64,000 bases of DNA from Fodinibius roseus (lineage in GTDB: Bacteria; Bacteroidota; Rhodothermia; Balneolales; Balneolaceae). Below the pieces are notes generated by a model that saw only the letters and a list, made by a program, of their open reading frames with translations, was not told where the DNA came from and searched no databases. The position numbers and the translations under genes are program-made. Of the stretch, positions 33,809 through 43,417 are shown one piece after another. Position 1 is the first letter of the stretch; the number at the start of each line of letters is the position of its first letter. Location: assembly GCF_900129315.1 (NCBI RefSeq), contig NZ_FQUS01000002.1:186001-250000 (forward strand), read 5' to 3'.

Positions 33809-36442
33809 TTAGCCCGCCCAGGCTTCGGCGTCATTGAAGACCTCGGCAAACTCGATGGTTTCTCCTTCTTTGCCGAGGGTCGCTTCAAATTCAACCCGCT
33901 TGTCCTCCTCGCGTTTAATCAGTTCGGTAGCAAGCTTATCGATAATCTGGGTCTGTATCAGCCGCTTGAGCGGTCGCGCCCCGTAGACGGGATCGTAGCC
34001 GCGTTCGGCCAGCCAGTCCTTGACGTTGTCTGAGATTGACAGCTTGATATCTTTCTTGTCGAGCATCTTGTGTACCCGTCGAAGCTGGATATCCACAATG
34101 TCCCGGATATGCTCTTTCTCCAGCGGGTGGAATACGATGACATCATCCACGCGGTTGAGGAACTCCGGACGAATTTGCTTCCTGAGCTGCTCCATCAGCT
34201 GATCCTGCAGCTTGTTATACACGTCATCCGTGAACTCCCCGCCGGTCTCTTCGATTTTATCGGAGATAAGGTGCGAACCGATGTTGCTGGTCATGATGAT
34301 AATGGTATTGGTGAAATCCACCGTTACCCCTTTGTTGTCCGTAAGGCGTCCTTCGTCCAGCACCTGCAGGAGCATGTTGAATACATCGGCATGCGCCTTT
34401 TCGATCTCATCCAGCAGAATGACCGAGTACGGCTTGCGTCGCACAGCTTCGGTAAGCTGTCCCCCTTCGTCATATCCTACATAGCCCGGAGGAGCCCCCA
34501 CCAGTCGGCTTACGCTGTGTCGCTCCATGTACTCACTCATGTCAATACGGACCATTGCGTCTTCGTCGTTAAAGAGGAAGTCGGCCAGCGAACGGGCAAG
34601 CTCGGTTTTACCGACCCCTGTTGATCCCAGGAAGAAGAACGACCCGATGGGACGCTGGGCATCCTGCAGGCCGGCGCGCGAACGCCGCACGGCATTGGAA
34701 ACGGTTTCAACGGCGGGATCCTGTCCCACTACCCGTTTATGCAGCTCTTCTTCCAAATGAACCAGTTTCTCCCGCTCGCTCTGCAGCATCTTGCGCACCG
34801 GGATGCCGGTCCACCGCGATACAATATCGGCGATATCTTCGTACTCGACCTCCTCTTTGAGCATGGCGCGGCCTTCCTGCACTTCCTCCAGCTGTTCTTT
34901 GGTTTCTTCGAGATCTTTTTCCAGCTGGTTGATGGTGCCGTATCGCAGCTCGGCCACCTTTTCATACTTTCCTTCGCGCTCGGCCTTTTCGGCCTCGTTG
35001 CGGGAGGTTTCTATCGCCTGCTTGAGGTCGCGTGTTTTCTTGATCAGGTCCCGTTCGGTATCCCACTGGTTGCGCATGGTCGACCGCTTTTCTTCCAGGT
35101 CGGCCAGTTCTTTTTCAATATTTTCAATTTTTTCCTCGTTTTGTTCCCGTTTCAGGCCCTCGCGCTCGATTTCCAGCTGACGTATTTGCCGCTCTACCTG
35201 GTCCAGTTCTTCCGGCATGGAGTCAATCTCCAGCCGCAGGCGGGAAGCGGCCTCGTCAATCAGGTCGATCGCCTTGTCGGGCAGAAACCGTTCGCTGATG
35301 TACCGGTGCGACAGTTCCGCAGCAGCCACCAGGGCTTCATCCCGGATTTTCACCCCGTGATGGAGCTCATAGCGTTCCTGAAGCCCGCGTAAAATTGAAA
35401 CCGTATCTTCCACGCTGGGTTCATTGATCAGCACTTTCTGCATACGGCGCTCAAGGGCGCGGTCCTTTTCGATATACTTGCGGTACTCATCGAGGGTTGT
35501 GGCCCCGATAGCGTGGAGTTCTCCGCGGGCCAGCGAGGGCTTGAGGATGTTGGCGGCATCCATGGAGCCTTCCGAAGCACCGGCTCCAACAAGCGTATGG
35601 ATTTCATCGATAAATAGAATAATTTCTCCCTCTGAATCCTGCACTTCATTGACCACCGCTTTCAGGCGTTCCTCAAACTCGCCCCGGAACTTTGTTCCCG
35701 CCATCAGGGCCCCCATATCAAGAGCTACAATGCGCTTGGATTTTAGGCTTTCAGGCACATCCCCGCGGTTGATACGCAAGGCCATTCCTTCTGCAATGGC
35801 CGTTTTTCCTACTCCGGCCTCTCCGATTAATACCGGGTTATTCTTGGTACGCCGGGAGAGAATCTGCATGACGCGCCGGATCTCCTGGTCGCGCCCGATA
35901 ACCGGATCCAGCTTATTCTTTTCGGCCTCTTCATTGAGATCGCGGGCATATTTTTTAAGGGCGTTATAGCGACTTTCCGCATTGGGATCGTCGACTTTTT
36001 GCGAGCCGCGGACATCCTGCATGACCTGCAGGACATTGTCCCTGGTTACGCCGTGCTGCTTCAGAAGCCGTCCCGCTTCGCTTTGGGTTTTGAGCATTCC
36101 GATCAGAATATGCTCCGAGCTGATATACTCGTCTCCCATTTCATTGGCCGACGACTGGGCCTGGTCAAACAATTCCTTGGAATCATTTGCAAGATACTGT
36201 CCGGAGACGGAAGCGCCCTTGACAACCGGAAGCTTGTCGATACGTTTCTCCAGCTCCGATTTCAGCTGTGGCGCTCGCACCCCCACTTTATTGAGGATGG
36301 TATGGACCACATTATCGGTGTCGGTAAGCAGTGCCATAAGAATATGGGTCGGGGCTACCGCCTGGTGGTTGTTGCCGGAGGCTACATCAACCGCTGCCTG
36401 GACGGCTTTCTGGGCTTTGAGCGTGAATTTGTCTAAATTCAT
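33809..36442 (-). CDS. clpB: ATP-dependent disaggregase ClpB
   Basis: An 877-residue Hsp100 chaperone. Order: Clp N domain (residues 1-~145, with two repeat motifs such as [13 protein letters not shown] and [13 protein letters not shown]); AAA+ module 1 with Walker A GEAGVGKT (near 200) and Walker B LFIDEIH; a long coiled-coil middle domain (about 400-525) that marks ClpB rather than ClpA or ClpC; AAA+ module 2 with Walker A GSTGVGKT (near 605), the GYVGYDEGG pore loop and LLDEIEKAH; and the C-terminal D2-small domain. It threads aggregated proteins with the DnaK/DnaJ system. A J-domain gene, a DegQ-type protease and an Hsp20 gene lie within 9 kb on the same strand. The terminator is clear. 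Confidence 0.97.
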   Translation of the reverse strand: MNLDKFTLKAQKAVQAAVDVASGNNHQAVAPTHILMALLTDTDNVVHTILNKVGVRAPQLKSELEKRIDKLPVVKGASVSGQYLANDSKELFDQAQSSANEMGDEYISSEHILIGMLKTQSEAGRLLKQHGVTRDNVLQVMQDVRGSQKVDDPNAESRYNALKKYARDLNEEAEKNKLDPVIGRDQEIRRVMQILSRRTKNNPVLIGEAGVGKTAIAEGMALRINRGDVPESLKSKRIVALDMGALMAGTKFRGEFEERLKAVVNEVQDSEGEIILFIDEIHTLVGAGASEGSMDAANILKPSLARGELHAIGATTLDEYRKYIEKDRALERRMQKVLINEPSVEDTVSILRGLQERYELHHGVKIRDEALVAAAELSHRYISERFLPDKAIDLIDEAASRLRLEIDSMPEELDQVERQIRQLEIEREGLKREQNEEKIENIEKELADLEEKRSTMRNQWDTERDLIKKTRDLKQAIETSRNEAEKAEREGKYEKVAELRYGTINQLEKDLEETKEQLEEVQEGRAMLKEEVEYEDIADIVSRWTGIPVRKMLQSEREKLVHLEEELHKRVVGQDPAVETVSNAVRRSRAGLQDAQRPIGSFFFLGSTGVGKTELARSLADFLFNDEDAMVRIDMSEYMERHSVSRLVGAPPGYVGYDEGGQLTEAVRRKPYSVILLDEIEKAHADVFNMLLQVLDEGRLTDNKGVTVDFTNTIIIMTSNIGSHLISDKIEETGGEFTDDVYNKLQDQLMEQLRKQIRPEFLNRVDDVIVFHPLEKEHIRDIVDIQLRRVHKMLDKKDIKLSISDNVKDWLAERGYDPVYGARPLKRLIQTQIIDKLATELIKREEDKRVEFEATLGKEGETIEFAEVFNDAEAWAG

Positions 36443-36992
36443 AATGGTTGAAGATTAAGATCATCATTCTGTTTTTGTTTTCTGTTAATAATTGGTGCCA
36501 ATATCGTACCGAAACCGGTAAACTGCCGATTTTACAGGCTGTAGAACCGAAATTTTCCAATTTGACATTGTGGAATTCGGAATGCATCAAAAGGGCAGGA
36601 CAGGTGCCCAAAAGGATGTCACAGTAGTGCCTTTTCTTCAGTAAAATAAAGAATGGCGATAAGCAAGGGCATCAAAGTATTACTTCAGTAAGGAGAACGA
36701 AGAGAGCCGGATGCCCACCAGTTTTTTCTTTTGGCATACTGAATGATTTTGTATCTCTTACTTTTGGTAAGGAATATAATAAGAATTATTCAACCTGTTT
36801 TTTTGTTATACTAACCGTTGAGAGGTTAGAAATAAAAATAACAAAAGACCTGACAGTGTGCCAACGAATGCTGGTTCCTGTTAACGTCTCAACGCTTTCA
36901 GGTTCTACAGATGCTGACAGGTTGTTTAAAAGTCAGCCGCACAACGCGTTTATACTAATTCCATTGGAATTAGAAAAAAAGAGAGATACGTT
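36443..36992. other. Divergent region between clpB and the macrodomain gene
   Basis: 550 bases without a credible gene. Two adjacent inverted repeats, ATTGG/CCAAT (36491-36502) and TACCG/CGGTA (36507-36520), lie in the clpB leader about 50-80 bases from its start and could bind a stress regulator. A perfect 19-base palindrome precedes the macrodomain gene (36955-36973). The rest is AT-rich. Confidence 0.45.
36955..36973 (+). promoter_or_regulatory. Perfect palindrome before the macrodomain gene
   Basis: CTAATTCCATTGGAATTAG: two perfect 8-base arms around ATT, ending 19 bases before the ATG and followed by an A run and GAGAG. It may be an operator, or an mRNA hairpin just ahead of the ribosome site. 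Confidence 0.5.
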
Positions 36993-37529
36993 ATGAAAGA
37001 AATACGAGTGGATGAGGTACAACTGGAACTCAGGCGCGGGGATATCGCCAATCAACCGGATATGGATGCGGTGGTCAATGCGGCCAATGCCCAGCTCCGA
37101 ACGGGGGGCGGAGTAGCCGGGGCTATTCACCGGGCGGCGGGACCTGAACTCTCGGAAGAGACGTGTTCCATGGCCCCGATAAAGCCGGGAGAGGCCGTGA
37201 TTTCGGGGGGACACCAGCTGCCCAATGAATATATCATCCATTGCCTGGGTCCGGTCTACGGTCGGGATAAACCGGAGGATAAATTGCTCGGATTTTGTTA
37301 TAAGAATGCCCTAAAGGTTGCGGAGGATCACGGCATAGAGCGCATCGCTTTTCCCGCCATCTCCACCGGCGCATTTGGCTATCCGCCCCGGGATGCCGCA
37401 CATGTGGCTTTTACAACGATCCAAAACGAAATTCCCCAGCTACAGTCGGTGAAACTCCTACGCTTTGTGCTGTGGGGAGAAGACGCGATGAGGATCCATC
37501 AAGACGTGATGGATGAGGTTTTCAGCTGA
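36993..37529 (+). CDS. Macrodomain protein (O-acetyl-ADP-ribose deacetylase, YmdB-like)
   Basis: A 178-residue stand-alone macrodomain of usual size. Motifs for ADP-ribose binding are intact: RGDIANQPDMDAVVNAANAQ (the catalytic-region Asn), LRTGGGVAGAIHRAAG (diphosphate loop), and FPAISTGAFGYPP (the second phosphate loop). It should hydrolyse O-acetyl-ADP-ribose or remove mono-ADP-ribose from proteins or nucleic acids in the cytoplasm. It stands alone behind a perfect palindrome and an AGAGAG ribosome site. No ADP-ribosyltransferase toxin partner is visible nearby, so housekeeping NAD metabolism is likelier than an antitoxin role. Confidence 0.93.
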   Translation: MKEIRVDEVQLELRRGDIANQPDMDAVVNAANAQLRTGGGVAGAIHRAAGPELSEETCSMAPIKPGEAVISGGHQLPNEYIIHCLGPVYGRDKPEDKLLGFCYKNALKVAEDHGIERIAFPAISTGAFGYPPRDAAHVAFTTIQNEIPQLQSVKLLRFVLWGEDAMRIHQDVMDEVFS

Positions 37530-37763
37530 CGGTTGTCCCCGGTTGATGCTGTACATAAAATTAAATTATATGTATAAGGAAAAAATGTTCTGTCCCTCGC
37601 AGAAGGCATGGATCATAGCCATACGATATAATTAAAGACCTGCCAACCATCCCTGTCGCTCCGTTACATTCTAGCGGGAGATCGGGAATGGCCTTGGTGA
37701 TGATCCGAGTTAAATGAGCAGCGGTTTCTGTTGTCATGCTGCATAGACAGGGCGTTTGATAAA

Positions 37764-38540
37764 CTACCCGTAAATCCGGTTGAGCAGGTAGGCCAGCCGG
37801 ACGCCTGCTTTTAGCAATTGCCGGTCGATCGTCGGACGATGGACGTACTGGTAGCGGTAGCCGAGCTGCCGGTCGTCGGGCAGTTCATAAACCTTTTCCC
37901 GCAGCTCCATCGTCTCATGAGCCCAATCCAGCACCTTGCCCTGCTGCCACTTGGAGAGCTGTTCTTTGGTGGGGTGATTGATCGCCTCCGAGAATTCCGA
38001 GTAGCTTAATTTCGTCTCGTCGATCATTTCGGAGTCCCACACGCGATGGAGATTCGACGGCTCATAAAACCACTCGACGCGGGTATCATTTCCGCCGCGG
38101 TCCTCGCCCGTTCCGATATGCATCGGCTGATGGAGGTCGCCGACCAGGTGAATGAGCATTTTTAACTTTTCCGCTTCTTCTTTATCCGACAGGTAGCCTC
38201 CTTTCAGCTCCTCAATAATCGAGTGCAGGGCGTTTATCAGATCGCCATTGGGATTTTTTTCGGTTGCTTCATATCTCTTTCCATCGGGAATGGTCACCCA
38301 ATGCCAGTCATGAGTGTAATCGTAGCGGGAATCCGATCGTATCTTATCCATCCAGGTGCTGGCGATAGCCATGGATTCGAAGCCAAGGATGTTCTTCACG
38401 GCCGTTTGGGCCTCTTCGTTCAAATAATCCGCGGCAATATCGCCGGTGATGCGATGGCCGGTCTTTCCCCACCTGTTATCTTCGAGATGGGTGGCAGAAA
38501 ACGTAAACAGAAGCGTAAGGAGAACAAGGATGTGTTTCAT
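37764..38540 (-). CDS. S1/P1 family nuclease, exported
   Basis: A 258-residue secreted phosphodiesterase with a signal peptide (residues 1-~19). The three-zinc site is visible: NRWGKTGHRITGDIA (mature N-terminal Trp and His), DKIRSDSRYDYTHDWHWV (Asp and His), MLIHLVGDLHQPMHIG (His, Asp, His) and GGNDTRVEW (Asn/His region), then LHRVWDSEMID. P1-type nucleases cleave single-stranded DNA and RNA and remove 3' phosphates. In Bacteroidota they probably salvage nucleotides in the periplasm. The mature protein does not begin directly with Trp as fungal P1 does; about seven residues precede it. It converges on the macrodomain gene. Confidence 0.92.
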   Translation of the reverse strand: MKHILVLLTLLFTFSATHLEDNRWGKTGHRITGDIAADYLNEEAQTAVKNILGFESMAIASTWMDKIRSDSRYDYTHDWHWVTIPDGKRYEATEKNPNGDLINALHSIIEELKGGYLSDKEEAEKLKMLIHLVGDLHQPMHIGTGEDRGGNDTRVEWFYEPSNLHRVWDSEMIDETKLSYSEFSEAINHPTKEQLSKWQQGKVLDWAHETMELREKVYELPDDRQLGYRYQYVHRPTIDRQLLKAGVRLAYLLNRIYG

Positions 38541-38770
38541 ATAAACAGAGATTATTCGGTAGTTTTAATGCTCAGGTCAGAACCCTTACCAAAACAGTTC
38601 ACAAAAGATTATGGAGAAGGCACCGGGACTCGCCTGTGAGTCAGTCGTGAGGGTCTTCCCTGAGCGCCTTGCAGTAAGCAAGCCCGGGCGACCAGAAAAT
38701 ATGGATTGAAAGGCTAAAAAAATAGATTTAAACTTTCTTAATATAACGACCGCACTATTTTTTTGGATAT

Positions 38771-39130
38771 ATGATGTATGAATTTTTAAATATAGCTTTT
38801 ATCGTCTTCCATACGGCACTGATACTGTTCAACCTTTTCGGATGGATCTGGAAGCGCACGCGTCGGTGGAATCTTTTGACGCTGACAGCTACCGCTTTTT
38901 CATGGTTCATACTGGGAATTTGGTATGGATTCGGATACTGTCCCAGTACCCACTGGCACTGGCTGGTGCAGCGGGAGCTGGGTTATTCCGATATGCCTGA
39001 CTCCTACATCAAGTTCCTGATACGGGAGCTGACGGGCCTGGATTTCAGTGCTGCCTTGGTAGATACCGGCACGGCGGTCTGTTTTTTCATGGCCCTGGCC
39101 GTTTCTATTGCTGTCAACGTCAGGAAATAG
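38771..39130 (+). CDS. DUF2784-like small membrane protein
   Basis: A 119-residue membrane protein with three or four helices (FLNIAFIVFHTALILFNLFG; LTLTATAFSWFILGIWYGFG; FFMALAVSIAVNV). The middle segment GFGYCPSTHWHW, with a Cys and two His residues beside a Trp-rich loop, is typical of Bacteroidota proteins labelled DUF2784. The function of the family is unknown. Two consecutive ATGs (38771 and 38774) could start it; no ribosome site decides. It is divergent from the S1/P1 nuclease gene and convergent with the J-domain gene, so it is probably its own transcript. Confidence 0.75.
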   Translation: MMYEFLNIAFIVFHTALILFNLFGWIWKRTRRWNLLTLTATAFSWFILGIWYGFGYCPSTHWHWLVQRELGYSDMPDSYIKFLIRELTGLDFSAALVDTGTAVCFFMALAVSIAVNVRK

Positions 39131-39299
39131 GAGCCGGGGGCAGGTAACAAAATCTACTGCGAGGGGGTCGAATGGGGCTATCTTTCAGCCCATTTTTTTC
39201 GTTAAACAGATCCGCCGGGTCGACTCAAAAGATTCCAAAAAAGGGCCCAAATCCTTGCCTCGCTTTTCACACGATCTGCTACGTCCGGGAGACTGTCGG

Positions 39300-40319
39300 C
39301 TACGCTGACTGTTTTCCGGATAATTGTTCAAACAGTTCTTTCTCTTCCGCCGATAATTTCTCGGGCACCTGGATTTGCAGTCGGACCAACAGGTCTCCTT
39401 TTTTGGAAGGAGATTTAAACTTGGGCATGCCCATTCCATTCAGGCGAAACTGCTTGCCGCCCGAGCTGCCGGCCGGGATCTTGATTTTTGCTTTTCCGCC
39501 CAGGGTCTGTACGATCGTCTCTCCCCCGAGCACGGCCGTGTACAAATCCACCGCATGGTCGATATACAGGTTGTCACCTTTTCGCTCATAGCCCTCCGGC
39601 ATGGTTATTCGAACCGTGAGGTACAGGTCCCCGCGCGCAGCGCCGCGGCGTTGGGAAGCTCCTTTTCCTTTAAGCTTGAGTCGCTGTCCGTCGCTGATGC
39701 CCGCCGGTATCTTAACTTTCATTTTTTCACCGCCCACCCGAACGGTTCGGGAGGTCCCCTCATAGGCTTCTTGCAGTGAAATAGTGACCTCCGCCTTGAT
39801 ATCTCTGGATGTCTTTTGCTTTTGCCGGCGGCGGGACGAGTGGGCGGTTCGTTGCTGTTGTCCCCGGGCCTGGGTTTGCCCGAACGGATTTCCGCCGCCT
39901 CCGAACAGGGTCTCAAAAAAGCTGGAAAAGGGACTTCCTCCCCCGGAGGAGGTTTCCCCGTCAAAAAAGTCATCCATGTTCACCCGGTATGATTGCCGTC
40001 TTCCACCGCCGAAGCCCCGCCCCTGCTGCTGTTGCTGCCGGGCATACTGCGACCAGTCGAAGCCGCCCCCGCCATTGCCGCCGGCCCGCTGGTACTTTTT
40101 CCAGTCTTTGCCCACTTTGTCATAGAGATCACGCTTTTCGGGATCACTCAGTACTTCATAGGCCTCCCCGACCTCCTTGAACTTGTCTTCGGCGGAGGCA
40201 TCATCGGGATTTTTGTCCGGATGATATTTGGCCGCCTTCTTCCTGTAGGCTTTTTTTATCTCATCCTGCGAAGCGTTCTTGGAAACACCCAGTATGTCGT
40301 AATAGTTTTTGTATTCCAT
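39300..40319 (-). CDS. J-domain co-chaperone (DnaJ/CbpA type without zinc fingers)
   Basis: A 339-residue Hsp40. The J domain (residues 4-70) has YHPDKNPDD with the essential HPD triplet. A Gly/Phe/Gln-rich linker follows ([20 protein letters not shown]), then the two C-terminal client-binding beta domains (from about 170; [36 protein letters not shown]). No CxxCxGxG repeats are present, so it is class B, like CbpA, rather than class A DnaJ. It stimulates the ATPase of DnaK and presents misfolded proteins. Its position between DegQ-type protease and ClpB genes suggests joint stress control. Confidence 0.93.
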   Translation of the reverse strand: MEYKNYYDILGVSKNASQDEIKKAYRKKAAKYHPDKNPDDASAEDKFKEVGEAYEVLSDPEKRDLYDKVGKDWKKYQRAGGNGGGGFDWSQYARQQQQQGRGFGGGRRQSYRVNMDDFFDGETSSGGGSPFSSFFETLFGGGGNPFGQTQARGQQQRTAHSSRRRQKQKTSRDIKAEVTISLQEAYEGTSRTVRVGGEKMKVKIPAGISDGQRLKLKGKGASQRRGAARGDLYLTVRITMPEGYERKGDNLYIDHAVDLYTAVLGGETIVQTLGGKAKIKIPAGSSGGKQFRLNGMGMPKFKSPSKKGDLLVRLQIQVPEKLSAEEKELFEQLSGKQSA

Positions 40320-40518
40320 TTCGTTTGTTGTAACTCGTTAAATATCAGTTACTTAACGAATATCGGATATCATTAAAGTAACAAATAGACAACCATTAAT
40401 CGCACATTCATTCGCCTTTCAAATAATAAATATGCAAAAACAATACCTACGGTCCATACGGTGTCATAATTTCACCTTATCTATCAAATAGGCGGGGTTC
40501 CGTGCGTCCATAAGAAAA

Positions 40519-40546
40519 GCCCCTCCGAACGCTCATCCAGAGGGGC
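40519..40546 (-). terminator. Terminator of the DegQ-type protease gene
   Basis: GCCCCTC (40519-40525) and GAGGGGC (40540-40546). On the minus strand the stem is followed by TTTTCTTATGG. It lies about 33 bases beyond the protease stop. Confidence 0.75.
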
Positions 40547-40578
40547 CTTTGCAGGTTAACCGCTGCTGTTCAAACGCA

Positions 40579-42066
40579 TCAGAGTTCAAAAGCGATATAT
40601 TGTTTGTTGCCTTGTCGAAGTACCCGCAGGAGCACGACTCCGTCATCCTCTGCGATCGCGCTGATCGCCTCCCTGAATTCCGCAACAGAAGTTACGGGGT
40701 TATTGCGACCGACTTCTGTGATCACATCGCCCCGCTGAAGTCCCTGGCGCTGCGCATTACTTCCGTCGGTAACTTCCGTGACGACCACGCCCTGTTGTCC
40801 CGGATCGAGCTGCAGCTGCCGGGCGATATCCGCCGTGAGCTCGCGAACGCTGAAGCCGAGTTGGTCGTCCATCGACTGGTCATTCGCCGGCCTGTTCTGT
40901 TGTGCCATCATCTCCTCGGGCATTTCGCCCAGGGTAACGGTAATGTCCCTCGTTTCGCCATCCCTGTTGATCGTCAGGGTTACCTCATCTCCGGGCGAAG
41001 CGGTACCGATAGCCGTCCGGAATGCGGGCCAGCTTCGCACCGCTTCGCCGTCAATGGCCTGAATGACATCATCTTCCTGCAGGCCGGCTTCTTCGGCGGG
41101 ACCATCTTCCGCAACGCTTCCTATAATAACTCCATAGGGCTTACCAAGGTCCAGGGCCTTCGCCATGGTAGCATCGACTTCGCCGCCCATTGAGATGCCG
41201 AGATAGGCCCTCACCACGTGGCCGTGTTCGATAATCGATTTCATAACGCTTTTAGCGATATCGATGGGCACTGCAAAGCCGATGCCGTCATTGCCGCCAG
41301 AGCGCGAAGCGATAGCGGTATTGATGCCAATCAGCTCGCCATCCATATTGACCAGCGCCCCGCCGGAGTTGCCGGGGTTAATAGCGGCATCGGTCTGGAT
41401 AAATCGCTCATAGCCTCCCTGCTCTGCGAGAATGCCGATGTTCCGGTTTTTGGCCGAGACGATCCCCTTGGATACGGAGTGCGCCAGATCGGCTTGAAGC
41501 GGGCTCCCGATAGCGAGGACCATCTCTCCCACGCGGATCTGCTCGCTGTTTCCCAGCTCAATAACATTCAGATCCTCTTTGTCCACTTTTAACACCGCAA
41601 TATCGGTCTGGGGATCGGTCCCCACCACCTTGGCAGTGGCCCGTTCATCATTGTAAAACTGGACTTCGACCTCGTCGGCATTGGCCACCACATGATTATT
41701 CGTCAGGATATAACCATCCTGCGAGACAATCACCCCGGAACCGAGTCCCTGTCGCTGGTACCGCTCAGGCTCTCCCTGCGGATTGCCAAAGAAGCGCATG
41801 AGCGGGTTTTGCCGCTCTATCGTTTTGGTCACGGTAACGGTTACGACCGTGGGACTGGTTTCCTCGGCTATATTCACAATCGCATCATTAAAGTCTTTGA
41901 GGGTGGGGACGGACTGCTGGTCGGCTTTCTCAACCTCGGTAGTGGGACTAAAGTCGGGCATCGTAAACACAGATGCCTGTCCCGAATCGAGATCGATGGT
42001 ATAAAAACCTACAAGCAGTATCGCCACCAGCGCCCAAAGAAGGTAAGACGAACGTATATTTTTCAT
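40579..42066 (-). CDS. Do/DegQ family periplasmic serine protease
   Basis: A 495-residue HtrA protease. An N-terminal hydrophobic segment (residues 8-24) acts as signal or anchor, followed by a low-complexity linker. The trypsin-like domain (about 65-290) has an intact triad: His125 (LTNNHVVA), Asp155 (QTDIAVLKV) and Ser234 (INPGNSGGAL). Two PDZ domains follow (about 300-390 and 405-490; YLGISMGG, AGLQEDDVIQAIDG; QGLQRGDVITEVG). A Met/Gln/Asn-rich linker lies between them. These oligomeric proteases degrade or refold damaged envelope proteins. Hsp20 lies upstream and the J-domain gene downstream on the same strand, each with its own terminator signals. Confidence 0.95.
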   Translation of the reverse strand: MKNIRSSYLLWALVAILLVGFYTIDLDSGQASVFTMPDFSPTTEVEKADQQSVPTLKDFNDAIVNIAEETSPTVVTVTVTKTIERQNPLMRFFGNPQGEPERYQRQGLGSGVIVSQDGYILTNNHVVANADEVEVQFYNDERATAKVVGTDPQTDIAVLKVDKEDLNVIELGNSEQIRVGEMVLAIGSPLQADLAHSVSKGIVSAKNRNIGILAEQGGYERFIQTDAAINPGNSGGALVNMDGELIGINTAIASRSGGNDGIGFAVPIDIAKSVMKSIIEHGHVVRAYLGISMGGEVDATMAKALDLGKPYGVIIGSVAEDGPAEEAGLQEDDVIQAIDGEAVRSWPAFRTAIGTASPGDEVTLTINRDGETRDITVTLGEMPEEMMAQQNRPANDQSMDDQLGFSVRELTADIARQLQLDPGQQGVVVTEVTDGSNAQRQGLQRGDVITEVGRNNPVTSVAEFREAISAIAEDDGVVLLRVLRQGNKQYIAFEL

Positions 42067-42510
42067 AACAACACCATTTTTAAGTAAAATTAATAAATTT
42101 TATAAGTTCTGATAGTTCAATAAACCGTTTTTGAGAGTAATTATTGTATGGTTACCGCAACTTGATTTTTGAAGAGGTTATAAAATCAGTCTTTTGACCA
42201 TATCGCTTGTAATCCTCTCATACGGACTGTTTACTACGTCTTCAACCTCCCTCTGGCCTTGGCATTGGGCAATTCCTTAATTTTCAAAGCCTCTTTTCAT
42301 GCGTTGTGCGGTTAACTGTGTTGACAGCATGCTAACGGGGGTTTATCCCTCCCAGCGTCTTATATCTAAGCAAGAGCTGCAGCTCTTACGGGTGCCGGGG
42401 CTTGTTTGGAATCCAACCGCACAGCGGGTTTCTCTCAATAAAATTAAAAACGGAAACTCCCTGTCACAGGAGTTTCCGTCTTAGGGAGCTAAGGGTCTAC
42501 ACCTGTTTCG
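42067..42510. other. Leader of the DegQ-type gene and tail of hsp20
   Basis: 444 bases without a credible gene. It contains the hsp20 terminator (42451-42478) and the promoter region of the protease gene, in which no box is convincing. The stretch 42300-42420 is more GC-rich but shows no open frame of interest. Confidence 0.4.
42451..42478 (-). terminator. Terminator of hsp20
   Basis: CGGAAACTCC (42451-42460) pairs with GGAGTTTCCG (42469-42478), with CTG/CAG continuing the stem inside. On the minus strand it is followed by TTTTTAATTTTA. Strong intrinsic terminator. Confidence 0.88.
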
Positions 42511-42939
42511 TTAGCTGATTTCAATTTGTTTTTTCACCTTTTCCTCATCCTTGTCGATACTGATGTTCAGCAAACCGTCTTCATAGGAAGCCTCGATGCT
42601 CTCTTCATCCACATTGTCCGGCAGTTGAAACGAACGGTTGAAAGAACCGTATCGTGTTTCTACGCGATGAAACTTTTTGCCTTCTTCTTCTTTTTTGAAG
42701 CTGCGCTCACCGCTGATCGTTAACCGGCTGTTTTCAAGATTGATGTTGATATCTTCTTTTTTCATGCCCGGCAGTTCAGCGGAAATCAGGAACTGATTAT
42801 CCGTTTCGGAAATATCAATGCTGGGGGTAAAATTGTTGCGCCGCGCACTTACGGCTTCATTGAAGAACTCGTCCATGATATCGGAAAACCGTTTTGACAT
42901 CAGGTCATCACTGGATCGATTATATCTTGCGAGTGTCAT
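42511..42939 (-). CDS. Hsp20/alpha-crystallin small heat-shock protein
   Basis: A 142-residue small heat-shock protein. The alpha-crystallin domain (about 40-135) starts FTPSIDISETDNQFLISAEL and includes GMKKEDININLENSRLTISG and the ending signature YEDGLLNISIDKDEE (G-L-L-x-I). The short N-terminal arm has FSDIMDEFFNEAVSARR, and the C-terminus ends KKQIEIS, giving the I-x-I anchor for oligomer assembly. It holds unfolding proteins for ClpB/DnaK. A very strong AGGAGG site lies 8 bases before the ATG. It heads a run of stress genes on the minus strand and has its own terminator. Confidence 0.95.
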   Translation of the reverse strand: MTLARYNRSSDDLMSKRFSDIMDEFFNEAVSARRNNFTPSIDISETDNQFLISAELPGMKKEDININLENSRLTISGERSFKKEEEGKKFHRVETRYGSFNRSFQLPDNVDEESIEASYEDGLLNISIDKDEEKVKKQIEIS

Positions 42940-43417
42940 AATAAATACCTCCTGAACGTTTTGTTAAAAAAAGTTACTTGATTGAATCAAACTCACTTTT
43001 ATAGAAGCAACAGCTGTGCCAAGACCTGTCTCAGGGAATGAGGCTGACATTCAGCCAGTGATGAACTGCGGTTTTTACAGAAAAAGACAAGAGGATGGAA
43101 AAGTTGTCATTCACTGCTCGTCAAAGCGACAGGAGGCTGTTTTTGTGACAGTGAATCCGGTCGTCCGTATACTACCACAACAGGATATGAATCATCGAGT
43201 GGTAGCGTTCACCTCCGGGGGAACAGAGAGATAAAATTTTTATATGCATTTAACCAACAGATGCTGACAAAAAAGGGCAAAAAAGTACATTGTATGGTTG
43301 AAATAAACTAAATAACGCTTGATAAATTAAGTATATTAGCCAAAAGAACGGTTTTGCAAAGCTTTCGATGGATGTTAAGTAAAACAATACGCTGGAGTTC
43401 GTACTAAAAGGTGCCTG
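42940..43417. other. Divergent region between hsp20 and the first ECF sigma gene
   Basis: 478 bases. The hsp20 promoter must lie here, but no clear stress-type box is visible. Repeat copy B is at 43346-43366, about 50 bases before the sigma start. A 72-codon plus-strand frame (43016-43234) has no recognisable family or ribosome site and is not called. Confidence 0.4.
43346..43366 (+). repeat. Dispersed repeat copy B
   Basis: GAACGGTTTTGCAA, one purine, then GCTTTC. It matches copy A (4340-4360) at 20 of 21 positions and, like it, is followed by AAAACAATA (here at 43381-43389). It lies upstream of the first ECF sigma gene. Confidence 0.55.

Noticed and set aside
36993-37529. Macrodomain gene as the antitoxin of an ADP-ribosylating toxin system (DarTG-like)
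   Set aside because: No DarT-like or other ADP-ribosyltransferase gene lies next to it, and the protein is a plain YmdB-like macrodomain without the DarG C-terminal part.
43016-43234. A 72-codon plus-strand frame between hsp20 and the sigma gene
   Set aside because: No ribosome site, no recognisable family and a random-looking composition; it lies where the hsp20 promoter should be.
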